A DNA stretch of 5,687 bases from an uncultured Bacteroidota bacterium (lineage in GTDB: Bacteria > Bacteroidota > Bacteroidia > Flavobacteriales > Flavobacteriaceae): positions 1 to 5,687 of the forward strand of contig CAISUR010000580.1 in the NCBI GenBank assembly GCA_903888655.1. The letters run 5' to 3'. This document shows, one piece after another, positions 1 to 5,687 of the stretch (its first letter is position 1; every line of letters begins with the position of its first letter). The notes under the pieces are model-generated. The model was not told where the DNA came from. It made no database searches and was given only the letters and a program-made list of their open reading frames with translations. A program made the position numbers and the translations under genes.

Positions 1-36
1 ATTGATAATCAAAATTTAAAAGCCAATAAATTATGA
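1..36 (+). CDS. Possible C-terminal tail of an upstream plus-strand gene
   Basis: Frame 1 is open from the window edge and reads IDNQNLKANKL before a TGA at 34-36. The other two plus frames meet stops at once or within six codons. A strong plus-strand terminator begins 64 bp later, which fits a gene ending here. Eleven codons are too few to identify a product, and an open stretch this short can occur by chance. This is a positional inference only. Confidence 0.25.
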   Translation: MDNQNLKANKL

Positions 37-100
37 CCATTTATCTTTCTAAAACTTATAAAATGATTAAACGATAAAACATTTAATTTGATACTTAATA

Positions 101-136
101 AAAACTGCTAAAGAGAGATACTTTAGCAGTTTTTTT
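101..136 (+). terminator. Intrinsic (rho-independent) terminator
   Basis: A perfect 13-bp stem (AAAACTGCTAAAG, 101-113, with CTTTAGCAGTTTT, 121-133) encloses a 7-nt loop, and the T run continues to 136. The stem has a CTGC/GCAG core and the right arm merges into the T tract, as in a typical intrinsic terminator. It would end a plus-strand transcript entering from the left edge. The A run before the stem is short, so activity on the minus strand would be weaker. Confidence 0.85.
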
Positions 137-150
137 GCTGTGTAATAGCT

Positions 151-315
151 ATGGAATCGTAATTTAGCAAGATGCCAAAAAAATAGTAAATTCAACACTA
201 AAATATGTTTCTAAAGATAAAAAGTGAAGGTTTTGCAACAATTTGGTATTGCATTTGAAGCCAAGGTGAATATGATTTAGAGATTAATTATATATTGAAA
301 AAGGTTGTTGAGTAA
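151..315 (+). pseudogene. Decayed small reading frame, product unrecognised
   Basis: No single frame is open, but protein-like pieces follow one another on the plus strand. Frame 3 reads QDAKKIVNSTLKYVSKDKK (168-224). Frame 1 then takes over with EGFATIWYCI (226-255), has a TGA at 256-258, and continues as SQGEYDLEINYILKKVVE to a TAA at 313-315. One +1 shift near 225 and one nonsense codon would join them into a protein of about 50 residues, with 151 (ATG) as a possible old start. The last codons overlap the left arm of the next hairpin, as at the end of a real gene. I do not recognise the family. The alternative is chance open frames in AT-rich DNA. Confidence 0.35.
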
Positions 316-332
316 TTCCAAAACCTTTTTTT
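298..332 (+). terminator. Terminator-like hairpin after the decayed frame
   Basis: A 9-bp stem (AAAAAGGTT, 298-306, with AACCTTTTT, 322-330) encloses a 15-nt loop and ends in a run of seven T (326-332). The left arm overlaps the final codons of the decayed frame. The stem has only two G-C pairs, so it would be a weaker terminator than the one at 101-136. Confidence 0.5.
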
Positions 333-350
333 GTTATTTTGACATAATTG

Positions 351-426
351 CTGCGAGGTCTGGATACCATCGCAGAGTGTTAAGGTACTATTGAACACTT
401 CTAAAGCATGATGCTTTTGGTTTTCT
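351..426 (+). other. Cluster of three consecutive stem-loops, possible structured RNA
   Basis: Three inverted repeats lie side by side in 76 bp. The first pairs CTGCGAGGT (351-359) with ACC-A-TCGCAG (366-375), with one bulged A and a 6-nt loop. The second pairs AGTGTT (376-381) with AACACT (394-399). The third is AAAGCAT-G-ATGCTTT (403-417), followed by TTTGG and a T-rich stretch, so it could act as a terminator. The block is richer in G and C than its flanks and carries no convincing protein frame. It could be a small RNA gene or a mobile-repeat remnant. The strand is assigned only from the T-rich 3' end. I recognise no known RNA family. Confidence 0.35.
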
Positions 427-462
427 TTGCCCTATTTTGATAACAATTATAAGGAAATAAAT

Positions 463-591
463 ATGTTGTATAACAATGTTTATTCTGTTTTTAGTTCTAC
501 GAAAAACTTTACAGGAACGCCATTGTTCAAAGGTCATCAACCGAATGGTTACCCTTTAATAGATGATAAAGAAATAATAAAGCCAACCTAA
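463..591 (+). CDS. Short open reading frame, 42 codons, uncertain
   Basis: The frame runs from ATG at 463 to TAA at 589-591. An AAGGA at 451-455 lies 7 nt before the ATG, a Shine-Dalgarno-like spacing that neither large gene in this window shows. The product begins MLYNNVYSVFSSTKNF and contains GTPLFKGHQPNGYP, which looks protein-like but matches no family I can name with confidence. It has no signal peptide or membrane segment. The same frame reopens at 610 after three stops, so this may be the front part of a broken longer gene rather than a complete small protein. Confidence 0.3.
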   Translation: MLYNNVYSVFSSTKNFTGTPLFKGHQPNGYPLIDDKEIIKPT

Positions 592-609
592 GTAAACTTT
601 TAAAGCTAG

Positions 610-837
610 GACCAACTGAATAGAATATTTGAATTGAATTCATTTTTGTCTATTGAAAATAATGGATATTTTACGCAAAATATTAGTTATAAAACTAATT
701 ATAGCTACGATAAAGATGGCAATTTGCTTACTCTAAATAACGAAGCTCCAAATAATTCTGATATCATCAATGATTCAACCTTGTATGACTTCAAACTTGA
801 TATCAATTATCTGTATTTCAATATAATATACAAATAA
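610..837 (+). pseudogene. Open stretch without a good start, probable gene fragment
   Basis: Frame 1 is open from after the TAG at 607-609 to tandem TAA codons at 835-840, about 75 residues. It contains no ATG; the first usable alternative start is a TTG at 634. The translation is rich in Asn, Tyr and Ile and includes NYSYDKDGNLLTL, loosely like a YD/Rhs-type repeat or the beta-strand turns of secreted flavobacterial proteins. It lies in the same frame as 463-591, separated by TAA (589), TAA (601) and TAG (607). Frame 3 across that gap reads ANLSKLLKLGPTE (582-620), so two compensating frameshifts would join the three pieces. I infer a decayed C-terminal fragment. A short TTG-started gene is the less likely alternative. 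Confidence 0.35.
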
Positions 838-865
838 TAATTTAATTTCCAAATAAATTAACCCT

Positions 866-895
866 AAAAAAACCGTCTCGGTTGTGAGACGGTTT
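866..895 (-). terminator. Terminator of the receptor-hydrolase operon
   Basis: A perfect 10-bp stem (AAACCGTCTC, 870-879, with GAGACGGTTT, 886-895) has a 6-nt loop. Seven consecutive A at 866-872 become a seven-T tract after the stem when read on the minus strand. It lies about 60 nt beyond the hydrolase stop codon. On the plus strand only three T follow, so stopping transcripts from the left is possible but weaker. Outer AACCC (860-864) and GGGTT (900-904) can extend the stem. Confidence 0.85.
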
Positions 896-954
896 CATTG
901 GGTTGCATTACTTTAGAATTTAATAAAGTAGTCAATTAACTTTCGATAGATTCT

Positions 955-2517
955 TTATAAAGAAGCTGGAAATAAAATTCTATAATTTCCTAAATCAACA
1001 CCTTTTAAGTTTGAACTATATTGTTTATTTATGGCTTCAATAAATTTATTAGCAATCAAAGCATAGCCTCTTGGACTTGGATGAACGCCATCTAAAGAGA
1101 ATGCATTTCCTGTAACATAAGTTGAGGTCATAGTAAAACCATTAGAAGATATTCCGCTACTAGCTACTTGACTTAAAAATGCATTTGCATCCACAAAAGC
1201 TAAACCTTTAGAAGTTGCTAAGGATTGAATAGTGGCATTATATGCATCAGTAGCAGTAATAACTTGAGCTGTTTCAGCAGCTGTTAATACCGTTTTATCT
1301 TCCATAGGATAAGAAACTCCTACTGTATTAAATGGTGCTGGTGCTCCATTTTGAGTTGTACCAATTACATTTTGAGATGTTAATAAAATATAATCTCTTG
1401 ACGAAGCTGCATTGCTAGCATGTCTTGCCTGACCTAAGATACTTCCGATAAATCCTGCAGTTGCTGATGGATAGTTATAAGGAGGAGCCATTAAAGCAGC
1501 AGTAATTTGTGATGAAATGTTAAGAAGGTCTTTATCTTTAATCAATAATGGATTATTTTCTGTTGTTGCTGGATTATTATCATCAGCTACTAGTGTAGCA
1601 AAACGTGCTGGCATTCCATAATTTGCTAAGGCAGCATTAATACCTCCAAACAAAGCATTCAATTGAGCCGCACTTGCAGCTGGCAATCCTGGAATAGGAT
1701 TGGTTGGAACTGTTGTAAAAAATGGAACCGAAGTAACATAAGGAATATTAGCAACCACACCTTTAGCACCATTTGATGTTAATTGAGTAACTAATTGGTT
1801 ATAAGTAGCAGCAAAAACATTAGGATCTGTTATATCATTTGAACCATAGGTTGCTGGATTAGTATTACCAGTTTGGTTTGTACCTGTTCCTCCAGAAGTA
1901 GCATAAGCTAACACATCGTTATTACCAATCCATAATGAAAAGAACGTTGGATTTTGAGCCATAGCATCACCCAAAACAGTAGAGGTTGCAGAAGAAGCAA
2001 ATCTTACATAATAAGGATTAGCTTGACCTGTAGCAACACCAGCAATATTCCCATAACCTGGTGCTATTAAGTGAAAACTTTTAGCGCCTGGTACTCCCAT
2101 ATTGTTGAAAGGTCCTGTTAAAGGAGTAGTAATATCTGTTGAAGGAGTTCCAGAAACAGTAACGGGTCCTGTTCCATTAAAGTATAATCTTGGTGATTGA
2201 ATTTGTGTTCCAGCAAGAAGTAATCCTCCTACATTGTCATTCATAAAAGGAATTTTGAAAGATCCGCCGCCAACTAATGCAAACTGTTGTGCTAATATAG
2301 CTGGGTAAGAACCTTTTTGCCCTTCAATAAAAAGAGCTCCATCACTATATCCAGAAGTCAATGAGTTTCCTAAAGACACATAGTTAGAAAAATTGGCAGA
2401 CCCCGCTGTTAGCGGTAATCCGTCTGATGAATTCGCAACTACTGTAGTATCATCGCTTTTACTACAAGCTACAAAGGTTAATGAAACCAATAGTAACCAT
2501 TTGAAATTTTTTATCAT
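955..2517 (-). CDS. SGNH/GDSL-type hydrolase, surface lipoprotein
   Basis: This 520-residue protein is a predicted esterase/lipase-like enzyme anchored in the outer membrane. Residues 1-17 form a lipoprotein signal peptide ending FVA before Cys18. The following S-K-S-D-D resembles the acidic Bacteroidota lipoprotein export signal, so the protein is probably surface-exposed (inference). SGNH blocks are visible in order: block I LGNSLTSGY with nucleophile Ser52; block II around Gly141-Gly144 (MGVPGAKSF); block III G198-N-N-D201 with Asn200 for the oxyanion hole; and block V D476-G-V-H479-P with the catalytic Asp and His. Block I has Asn51 where the classical motif has Asp. About 270 residues separate blocks III and V, far more than in compact ~200-residue SGNH esterases, including a Pro/Ala/Asn-rich stretch at about 205-415. 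The ATG at 2517 is supported by the signal peptide. The leader is A/T only, without a Shine-Dalgarno. The gene follows the receptor gene by 33 bp and is probably cotranscribed. The substrate is unknown. Confidence 0.9.
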   Translation of the reverse strand: MIKNFKWLLLVSLTFVACSKSDDTTVVANSSDGLPLTAGSANFSNYVSLGNSLTSGYSDGALFIEGQKGSYPAILAQQFALVGGGSFKIPFMNDNVGGLLLAGTQIQSPRLYFNGTGPVTVSGTPSTDITTPLTGPFNNMGVPGAKSFHLIAPGYGNIAGVATGQANPYYVRFASSATSTVLGDAMAQNPTFFSLWIGNNDVLAYATSGGTGTNQTGNTNPATYGSNDITDPNVFAATYNQLVTQLTSNGAKGVVANIPYVTSVPFFTTVPTNPIPGLPAASAAQLNALFGGINAALANYGMPARFATLVADDNNPATTENNPLLIKDKDLLNISSQITAALMAPPYNYPSATAGFIGSILGQARHASNAASSRDYILLTSQNVIGTTQNGAPAPFNTVGVSYPMEDKTVLTAAETAQVITATDAYNATIQSLATSKGLAFVDANAFLSQVASSGISSNGFTMTSTYVTGNAFSLDGVHPSPRGYALIANKFIEAINKQYSSNLKGVDLGNYRILFPASL

Positions 2518-2550
2518 AATAATATTTTATTAAGTTATTTATTAAAAAAA

Positions 2551-5397
2551 TTAAGGATTGATGGTTAAAGAAGCAAAATATTGTTGCCCGATTAATCCAG
2601 CTCCAAGAACTTGTTGGTATTCTTTACCTCCAATATTGGCAGCTCCTAATTTAAGTACTGATTTTAATTTTGGAATTGAGTAGTTAATTTGAGCATCAAC
2701 TACTGTAGCAGATGGAATATTTCCTGTAATAAAAGTAGATTCCCATAAATAACTAGTGTTCCATCTTCCGCTTACATTAAAACCAAAGTTTTTAAATAAT
2801 TTTTCATTTCCAAAAGAAGCTTTTACCCTATGTTTTGGGGTATTGAAACCAGCTTGAAAACTTGGGTCTTTCGCTTGATCAAAATCAAATTGTGCATAGT
2901 TATAATTAGCTCCAACTTCAAAATCTTTATATACTTTTTTAGCTACTCCAATACCAAATCCTAAAGATTTTATTTCGATATCGGTATTGGTATACAATTG
3001 ATAGACTCTTGTATTACCGTTAGCAAGTGCATGTAATGATTGAGTTCCTAAATCAGTTAATGGATTTCCAAGCGGGTTTGGAGAGTCCATTGCTTTTCCA
3101 TAATAAGGAGCAACTACGTTTAAGTTTCCGATAAAATTGTTGTAAGTATTATAATATCCATTTACATCAAAAGTAAATCCTTTAAAATCCCCTCTATAGC
3201 CTAATTCTATAGCTTTAACCGTTTCAGGTTTTACATAAGAAGCGTTTGATTTTTTTAATAATGTAGCAGCTGTAACAGGATCTGTTGAGGCTAATGCAGC
3301 AAAAGCTTGAGCAGATGCTGCTGTGTAAGAATTATTATAGGCATTTAAACCTGTCATAACTACTGTTGTTCCTCCAGCAAAAGCCTGACCTACAGTTGTT
3401 GAAACAGGTAATGTTTCTGTATATCTAGTTAAGTTATCTGGAGCAGAACCAACTAATACTGCGCTACCAACATTAAATCCAATATATTGATCTTGTGTAG
3501 ATGGGTTACGGAAACCGGTTTGGAATGATCCTCTAAAAGTATGATTCTTACGTGCTCCAGCCGAATAAACCGCAGATAATCTTGGAGAGTAATTTCCATC
3601 AAAGTTTTTAGATTTATCATAACGAACAGAACCTGTAAGTTTCAATCTATCTTCTAATAATTTCTTTTGAGCTTGAGTGTACATACCATATTCATTGTAA
3701 TAGATAGGACCATCTGCATCGGTATAAATTCTTCCATGGGAGTTTAATTGATATTGTCTAAAAGAACCTCCAACTTGAATTTCAACGGGTTTAAAAATAT
3801 CTTTAAAGTTGTAGTTAGCATCTGAATGATAAATTCTTGAATTATCCACTAATTTAGAACCTGTAAGTACACTTGGGTCAGCAATAACACTGTTGAAAGC
3901 ATTTTTAAAAGCATCCGTTCCTGGAATTAATCTTCCGGTATCTGCCACAGCTCTTGCTGCTGCATGCGCTTGATCTGGTGTTGCTCCAGCTAAAGTTGAA
4001 GTGATGTATTGTCCAGCATATTGGCCAAACCAAGTAGCGTCACTTTTCCAAGCTCTATTCACATTGATTCCTGTAAATAACATGTCATACGATTTTCCAC
4101 CATCTTCTGTAGTAGTATATCCTCTTACAAAGAAGTTTTTACCTTTAACTTCCAATTTATGTTGTTGCATAAAAAAGTCATTCAAATAATATCTGTTAGC
4201 TCCTTGATAAACCGCATTACCAAAACCAAATTTACTTTGCCAAATAATTTCTAGTTTTTCGTTTCCAAGAGGTCTAAAGTGCAAAGAAAAGTCAACTTTA
4301 GAATTTCTAACTTTATTGTCTGTCAAATCAACTTCGTTATATCCTGTTCTACTTACGTTGTAGCTAGGTAGTAAATTTACAGCTGAAGCAGGAATTAATC
4401 CTAACCCTGCAAGAGTTTGTCCAACTCCTTTAAGATTAGTTGAAACTTCATCACCATAAACATTGATACCATTATAGTTGTAATAACTTCTGTCTTTTCC
4501 AACATTGTTAGTTAAATCTTTATCTCTATAATCTGTTGCATACCAATCTGTTGCTTTTAAAAATGTAAAATTTGCTTTAGCAGCAAAATGATTGTCAAAA
4601 GCGTGAGCTACTCTTACTCCATAATCAGCATAATCATTAGTTCCTGCTGCCTTTTGACTGGTCTGCCCATATTTTACATAAGCCGTAATTCCTTGACTTG
4701 TAAATGGACTTTTGCTATTCATAAACATAATACCATTAAAAGCGTTAGCCCCATATAATGCAGAAGAAGCTCCTGGTAATAATTCTACATTTTGAACATC
4801 TACTTCAGAGATACCAATCATGTTTCCAAGGACAAAATTCAACAATGGTGATGAGTTATCCATTCCATCAACTAATTGCATAAAACGAGTATTAGCAACG
4901 GTAGCAAACCCGCGAGTGTTGATTGATTTGAATGACATACTACTCGTATTCATTTGAACTTCTTTTAAGTTTTCTAAACCATCATAAAAGGTTGGAGAAG
5001 CAGATTTTTTAATGTCTTTAACCCCCATTCTTTCAATAGTAACAGGTGATTCTTTTATCCTTTCAGGAGTTCTGGAAGCTGAAATTACGATGTCATCCAG
5101 TTGGGTATCTTGACTTTGTAAAACTACATTTACCTTTTGATTAGCAGTTGTAACTTGAATTTTTTGAGAAGCAAATCCAATGGTAGATACTTCAATAGTT
5201 ACAGGAAGTTTTTTGGAGGTTTTTAAAATGAATTTTCCATCTCCATCTGTAACAGTTCCCGAAGATTCGCCAACAATTTTAATGTTAGCGCTAGGAATAG
5301 GCTCGTTTTTACTGTCTTTTACCGAACCTGAAATTGAATTTTGTGCATATGTTATGCTACAAAAAAACAATGTCAAAATAAAATAATAAATCTTCAT
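2551..5397 (-). CDS. TonB-dependent outer-membrane receptor with carboxypeptidase-regulatory-like N-terminal domain
   Basis: This 948-residue protein is a predicted energy-coupled outer-membrane transporter driven by TonB-ExbBD. Residues 1-18 are a signal peptide with type I cleavage TYA/QN. Residues about 21-95 form a CarboxypepD_reg-like beta-sandwich (ISGSVKDSKNEPIPSANI, then TDGDGKFIL). L100-DDIVISASRTPE is a candidate TonB-box region. The plug spans about 115-230, with NTRGFATVANTR, LVDGMDNSSP and the LLPGASSALYGANAFNGI signature. The rest is the 22-strand-type barrel, including FQTGFRNPSTQDQY (625-638) and a terminal strand ending YFASLTINP. Ala-rich segments at about 465-520 and 690-715 look like helical loop insertions. 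Length is normal for Bacteroidota receptors of the SusC-like type, but no SusD follows; the next gene is an SGNH lipoprotein. The ATG at 5397 is fixed by the signal peptide. Its first 57 bp are duplicated exactly, inverted, at 5631-5687. The ligand is unknown. Confidence 0.95.
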   Translation of the reverse strand: MKIYYFILTLFFCSITYAQNSISGSVKDSKNEPIPSANIKIVGESSGTVTDGDGKFILKTSKKLPVTIEVSTIGFASQKIQVTTANQKVNVVLQSQDTQLDDIVISASRTPERIKESPVTIERMGVKDIKKSASPTFYDGLENLKEVQMNTSSMSFKSINTRGFATVANTRFMQLVDGMDNSSPLLNFVLGNMIGISEVDVQNVELLPGASSALYGANAFNGIMFMNSKSPFTSQGITAYVKYGQTSQKAAGTNDYADYGVRVAHAFDNHFAAKANFTFLKATDWYATDYRDKDLTNNVGKDRSYYNYNGINVYGDEVSTNLKGVGQTLAGLGLIPASAVNLLPSYNVSRTGYNEVDLTDNKVRNSKVDFSLHFRPLGNEKLEIIWQSKFGFGNAVYQGANRYYLNDFFMQQHKLEVKGKNFFVRGYTTTEDGGKSYDMLFTGINVNRAWKSDATWFGQYAGQYITSTLAGATPDQAHAAARAVADTGRLIPGTDAFKNAFNSVIADPSVLTGSKLVDNSRIYHSDANYNFKDIFKPVEIQVGGSFRQYQLNSHGRIYTDADGPIYYNEYGMYTQAQKKLLEDRLKLTGSVRYDKSKNFDGNYSPRLSAVYSAGARKNHTFRGSFQTGFRNPSTQDQYIGFNVGSAVLVGSAPDNLTRYTETLPVSTTVGQAFAGGTTVVMTGLNAYNNSYTAASAQAFAALASTDPVTAATLLKKSNASYVKPETVKAIELGYRGDFKGFTFDVNGYYNTYNNFIGNLNVVAPYYGKAMDSPNPLGNPLTDLGTQSLHALANGNTRVYQLYTNTDIEIKSLGFGIGVAKKVYKDFEVGANYNYAQFDFDQAKDPSFQAGFNTPKHRVKASFGNEKLFKNFGFNVSGRWNTSYLWESTFITGNIPSATVVDAQINYSIPKLKSVLKLGAANIGGKEYQQVLGAGLIGQQYFASLTINP

Positions 5398-5448
5398 TAG
5401 GTTTGATTTTGTTGGTTTAAGTAGCCAAAATACAAATAATTTTTATAT
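5341..5448 (-). repeat. Inverted repeat, left arm (receptor start and leader)
   Basis: This arm is the reverse complement of 5579-5687. The segment 5341-5398 (57 coding bases plus one leader base) matches 5630-5687 without a mismatch. Beyond it the leader matches apart from substitutions at 5399, 5434 and 5444 and one fewer A in a short A run near 5406. Overall this is about 96% identity over 108 bp. The match stops being convincing beyond 5448. The outer limit is set by the window edge, so the repeat may extend further into the receptor gene. Confidence 0.95.
5425..5432 (-). promoter_or_regulatory. Candidate -7 element for the receptor-hydrolase operon
   Basis: Read on the minus strand this is TATTTTGG, matching five of the six fixed positions of the Bacteroidota -7 consensus TAnnTTTG. 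It ends 27 nt before the ATG and is conserved in the inverted copy. No TTG is found at the usual -33 distance, so the assignment rests on conservation and position only. Confidence 0.3.
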
Positions 5449-5578
5449 TAATACATAAAAAATCATATCAAAAGTTCAAAATAGTTAAAGAAATCTTAAT
5501 TTTTTAAAAAATACGAATAAACTCATAAAAACAAAAAATAATTAACAATTATGAAAAATATGCTTCATTGTTTTACGG
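5449..5578. other. AT-rich spacer between divergent receptor genes
   Basis: These 130 bp lie between the two arms and contain no gene. The spacer holds AAAATACGAATAA at 5508-5520, a third copy of a 13-bp motif that lies in both arms (5427-5439 with one mismatch, and 5588-5600 inverted and exact). It also has a short palindrome, ATAATT-AAC-AATTAT, at 5538-5552. Regulatory sites for both genes should lie here, but none can be assigned from sequence alone. Confidence 0.5.
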
Positions 5579-5594
5579 ATATGAAAATTATTCG

Positions 5595-5602
5595 TATTTT
5601 GG
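5595..5602 (+). promoter_or_regulatory. Candidate -7 element for the second receptor gene
   Basis: TATTTTGG lies 28 nt before the ATG at 5631, at the position equivalent to the element in the left arm. It matches five of six fixed bases of TAnnTTTG. The nearest upstream TTG (5568-5570) is 24 bp away, longer than the usual 17-20 bp gap, so the -33 partner is doubtful. Confidence 0.3.
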
Positions 5603-5630
5603 CTACTTAAACCAACAAAAATCAAACCAA

Positions 5631-5687
5631 ATGAAGATTTATTATTTTATTTTGACATTGTTTTTTTGTAGCATAACATATGCACAA
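5631..5687 (+). CDS. Start of a second, divergent TonB-dependent receptor gene (partial)
   Basis: Nineteen codons run from ATG at 5631 to the window edge, encoding a signal peptide identical in protein and DNA to that of the minus-strand receptor (MKIYYFILTLFFCSITYAQ). Identity at every synonymous site means a recent duplication, gene conversion or ongoing recombination rather than ancient paralogy. The leader is 96% like that of the other gene and also lacks a Shine-Dalgarno. Only the signal peptide and the first residue of the likely mature protein are present, so calling it a receptor rests on the identity to its twin. It could instead be a truncated copy that breaks down beyond the edge. 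Confidence 0.75.
   Translation, partial: MKIYYFILTLFFCSITYAQ

Larger units (their letters stand above)
5579..5687 (+). repeat. Inverted repeat, right arm (second receptor start and leader)
   Basis: This is the inverted partner of 5341-5448. Differences from the left arm are at 5583, 5593 and 5629, plus one extra A in the run at 5617-5621. The last 58 bases are a perfect match running to the window end, so the true length of this arm is unknown. Confidence 0.95.

Noticed and set aside
463..591. Resemblance of GTPLFKGHQPNGYP to the C-terminal motif of DUF1800-type proteins
   Set aside because: Only a few Pro/Gly/Phe positions agree in a 42-residue product, which is not enough for a family call without a profile search.
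673..735. YD/Rhs repeat (YSYDKDGNLLTL)
   Set aside because: Only one copy of the repeat-like unit is present and the surrounding residues do not continue the pattern. Single YDxxGNL segments are common in unrelated Bacteroidota secreted proteins.
4001..4189. Plus-strand open frame of 62 codons
   Set aside because: It lies wholly antisense inside the receptor barrel, whose frame is well supported, and its translation shows no domain or upstream signals.
5356..5362. Cys13 in the receptor signal peptide as a lipobox
   Set aside because: The preceding residues are L-F-F, not the small residues a lipobox needs, and a clear type I site (TYA/Q) follows at residue 18.
5180..5386. Plus-strand open frame of 68 codons
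   Set aside because: It is antisense to the signal peptide and N-terminal domain of the receptor. Its openness follows from the codon use of the real gene.
5551..5610. Possible 19-codon leader peptide (MKNMLHCFTD...) ending 20 bp before the second receptor gene
   Set aside because: The equivalent frame in the left arm has no ATG and is closed upstream, so the leader peptide is not conserved between otherwise matching leaders.
1..5687. tRNA, rRNA, CRISPR array, insertion sequence or recombinase gene
   Set aside because: No cloverleaf with a CCA-like end, no regularly spaced direct repeats, no transposase or integrase frame and no terminal inverted repeats around a coding region were found. 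In particular, no invertase gene is visible near the inverted arms.

Overview
The window looks like AT-rich chromosome from a flavobacterium (Bacteroidota; Flavobacterium-like is my inference). Three things point there: a TonB-dependent receptor with an N-terminal carboxypeptidase-regulatory-like domain, a lipoprotein whose Cys is followed by a Bacteroidota-type export signal (C-S-K-S-D-D), and A-rich leaders without Shine-Dalgarno sequences.

Layout. Positions 1-100 hold at most the last codons of a plus-strand gene, followed by a clear intrinsic terminator (101-136). Positions 140-840 contain no convincing intact gene. They hold a decayed small reading frame that runs into a second terminator-like hairpin (151-332), a cluster of three stem-loops (351-426), and two open stretches in the same frame (463-591 and 610-837) separated by stop codons. 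Positions 866-895 hold a strong terminator read from the minus strand.

The main content is a minus-strand, probably two-gene operon. A 948-residue TonB-dependent outer-membrane receptor (5397 to 2551) is followed after 33 bp by a 520-residue SGNH/GDSL-type hydrolase lipoprotein (2517 to 955), and then by the terminator. The likely arrangement is a surface-anchored esterase-like protein working with an outer-membrane transporter. It resembles SusC/SusD logic, but a hydrolase takes the place of SusD. The substrate cannot be read from the sequence.

The most striking feature is at the right edge. The first 57 bp of the receptor gene and about 50 bp of its leader are repeated, inverted, at 5579-5687. 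There they form the start of a second, divergently transcribed receptor gene that leaves the window after 19 codons. The coding part is 100% identical, while the leader differs by three substitutions and one indel. This indicates a real diverged duplicate (head-to-head twin receptors) rather than a simple fold-back artefact. The 130-bp spacer between the arms carries a further copy of a short motif that is also present in both arms.
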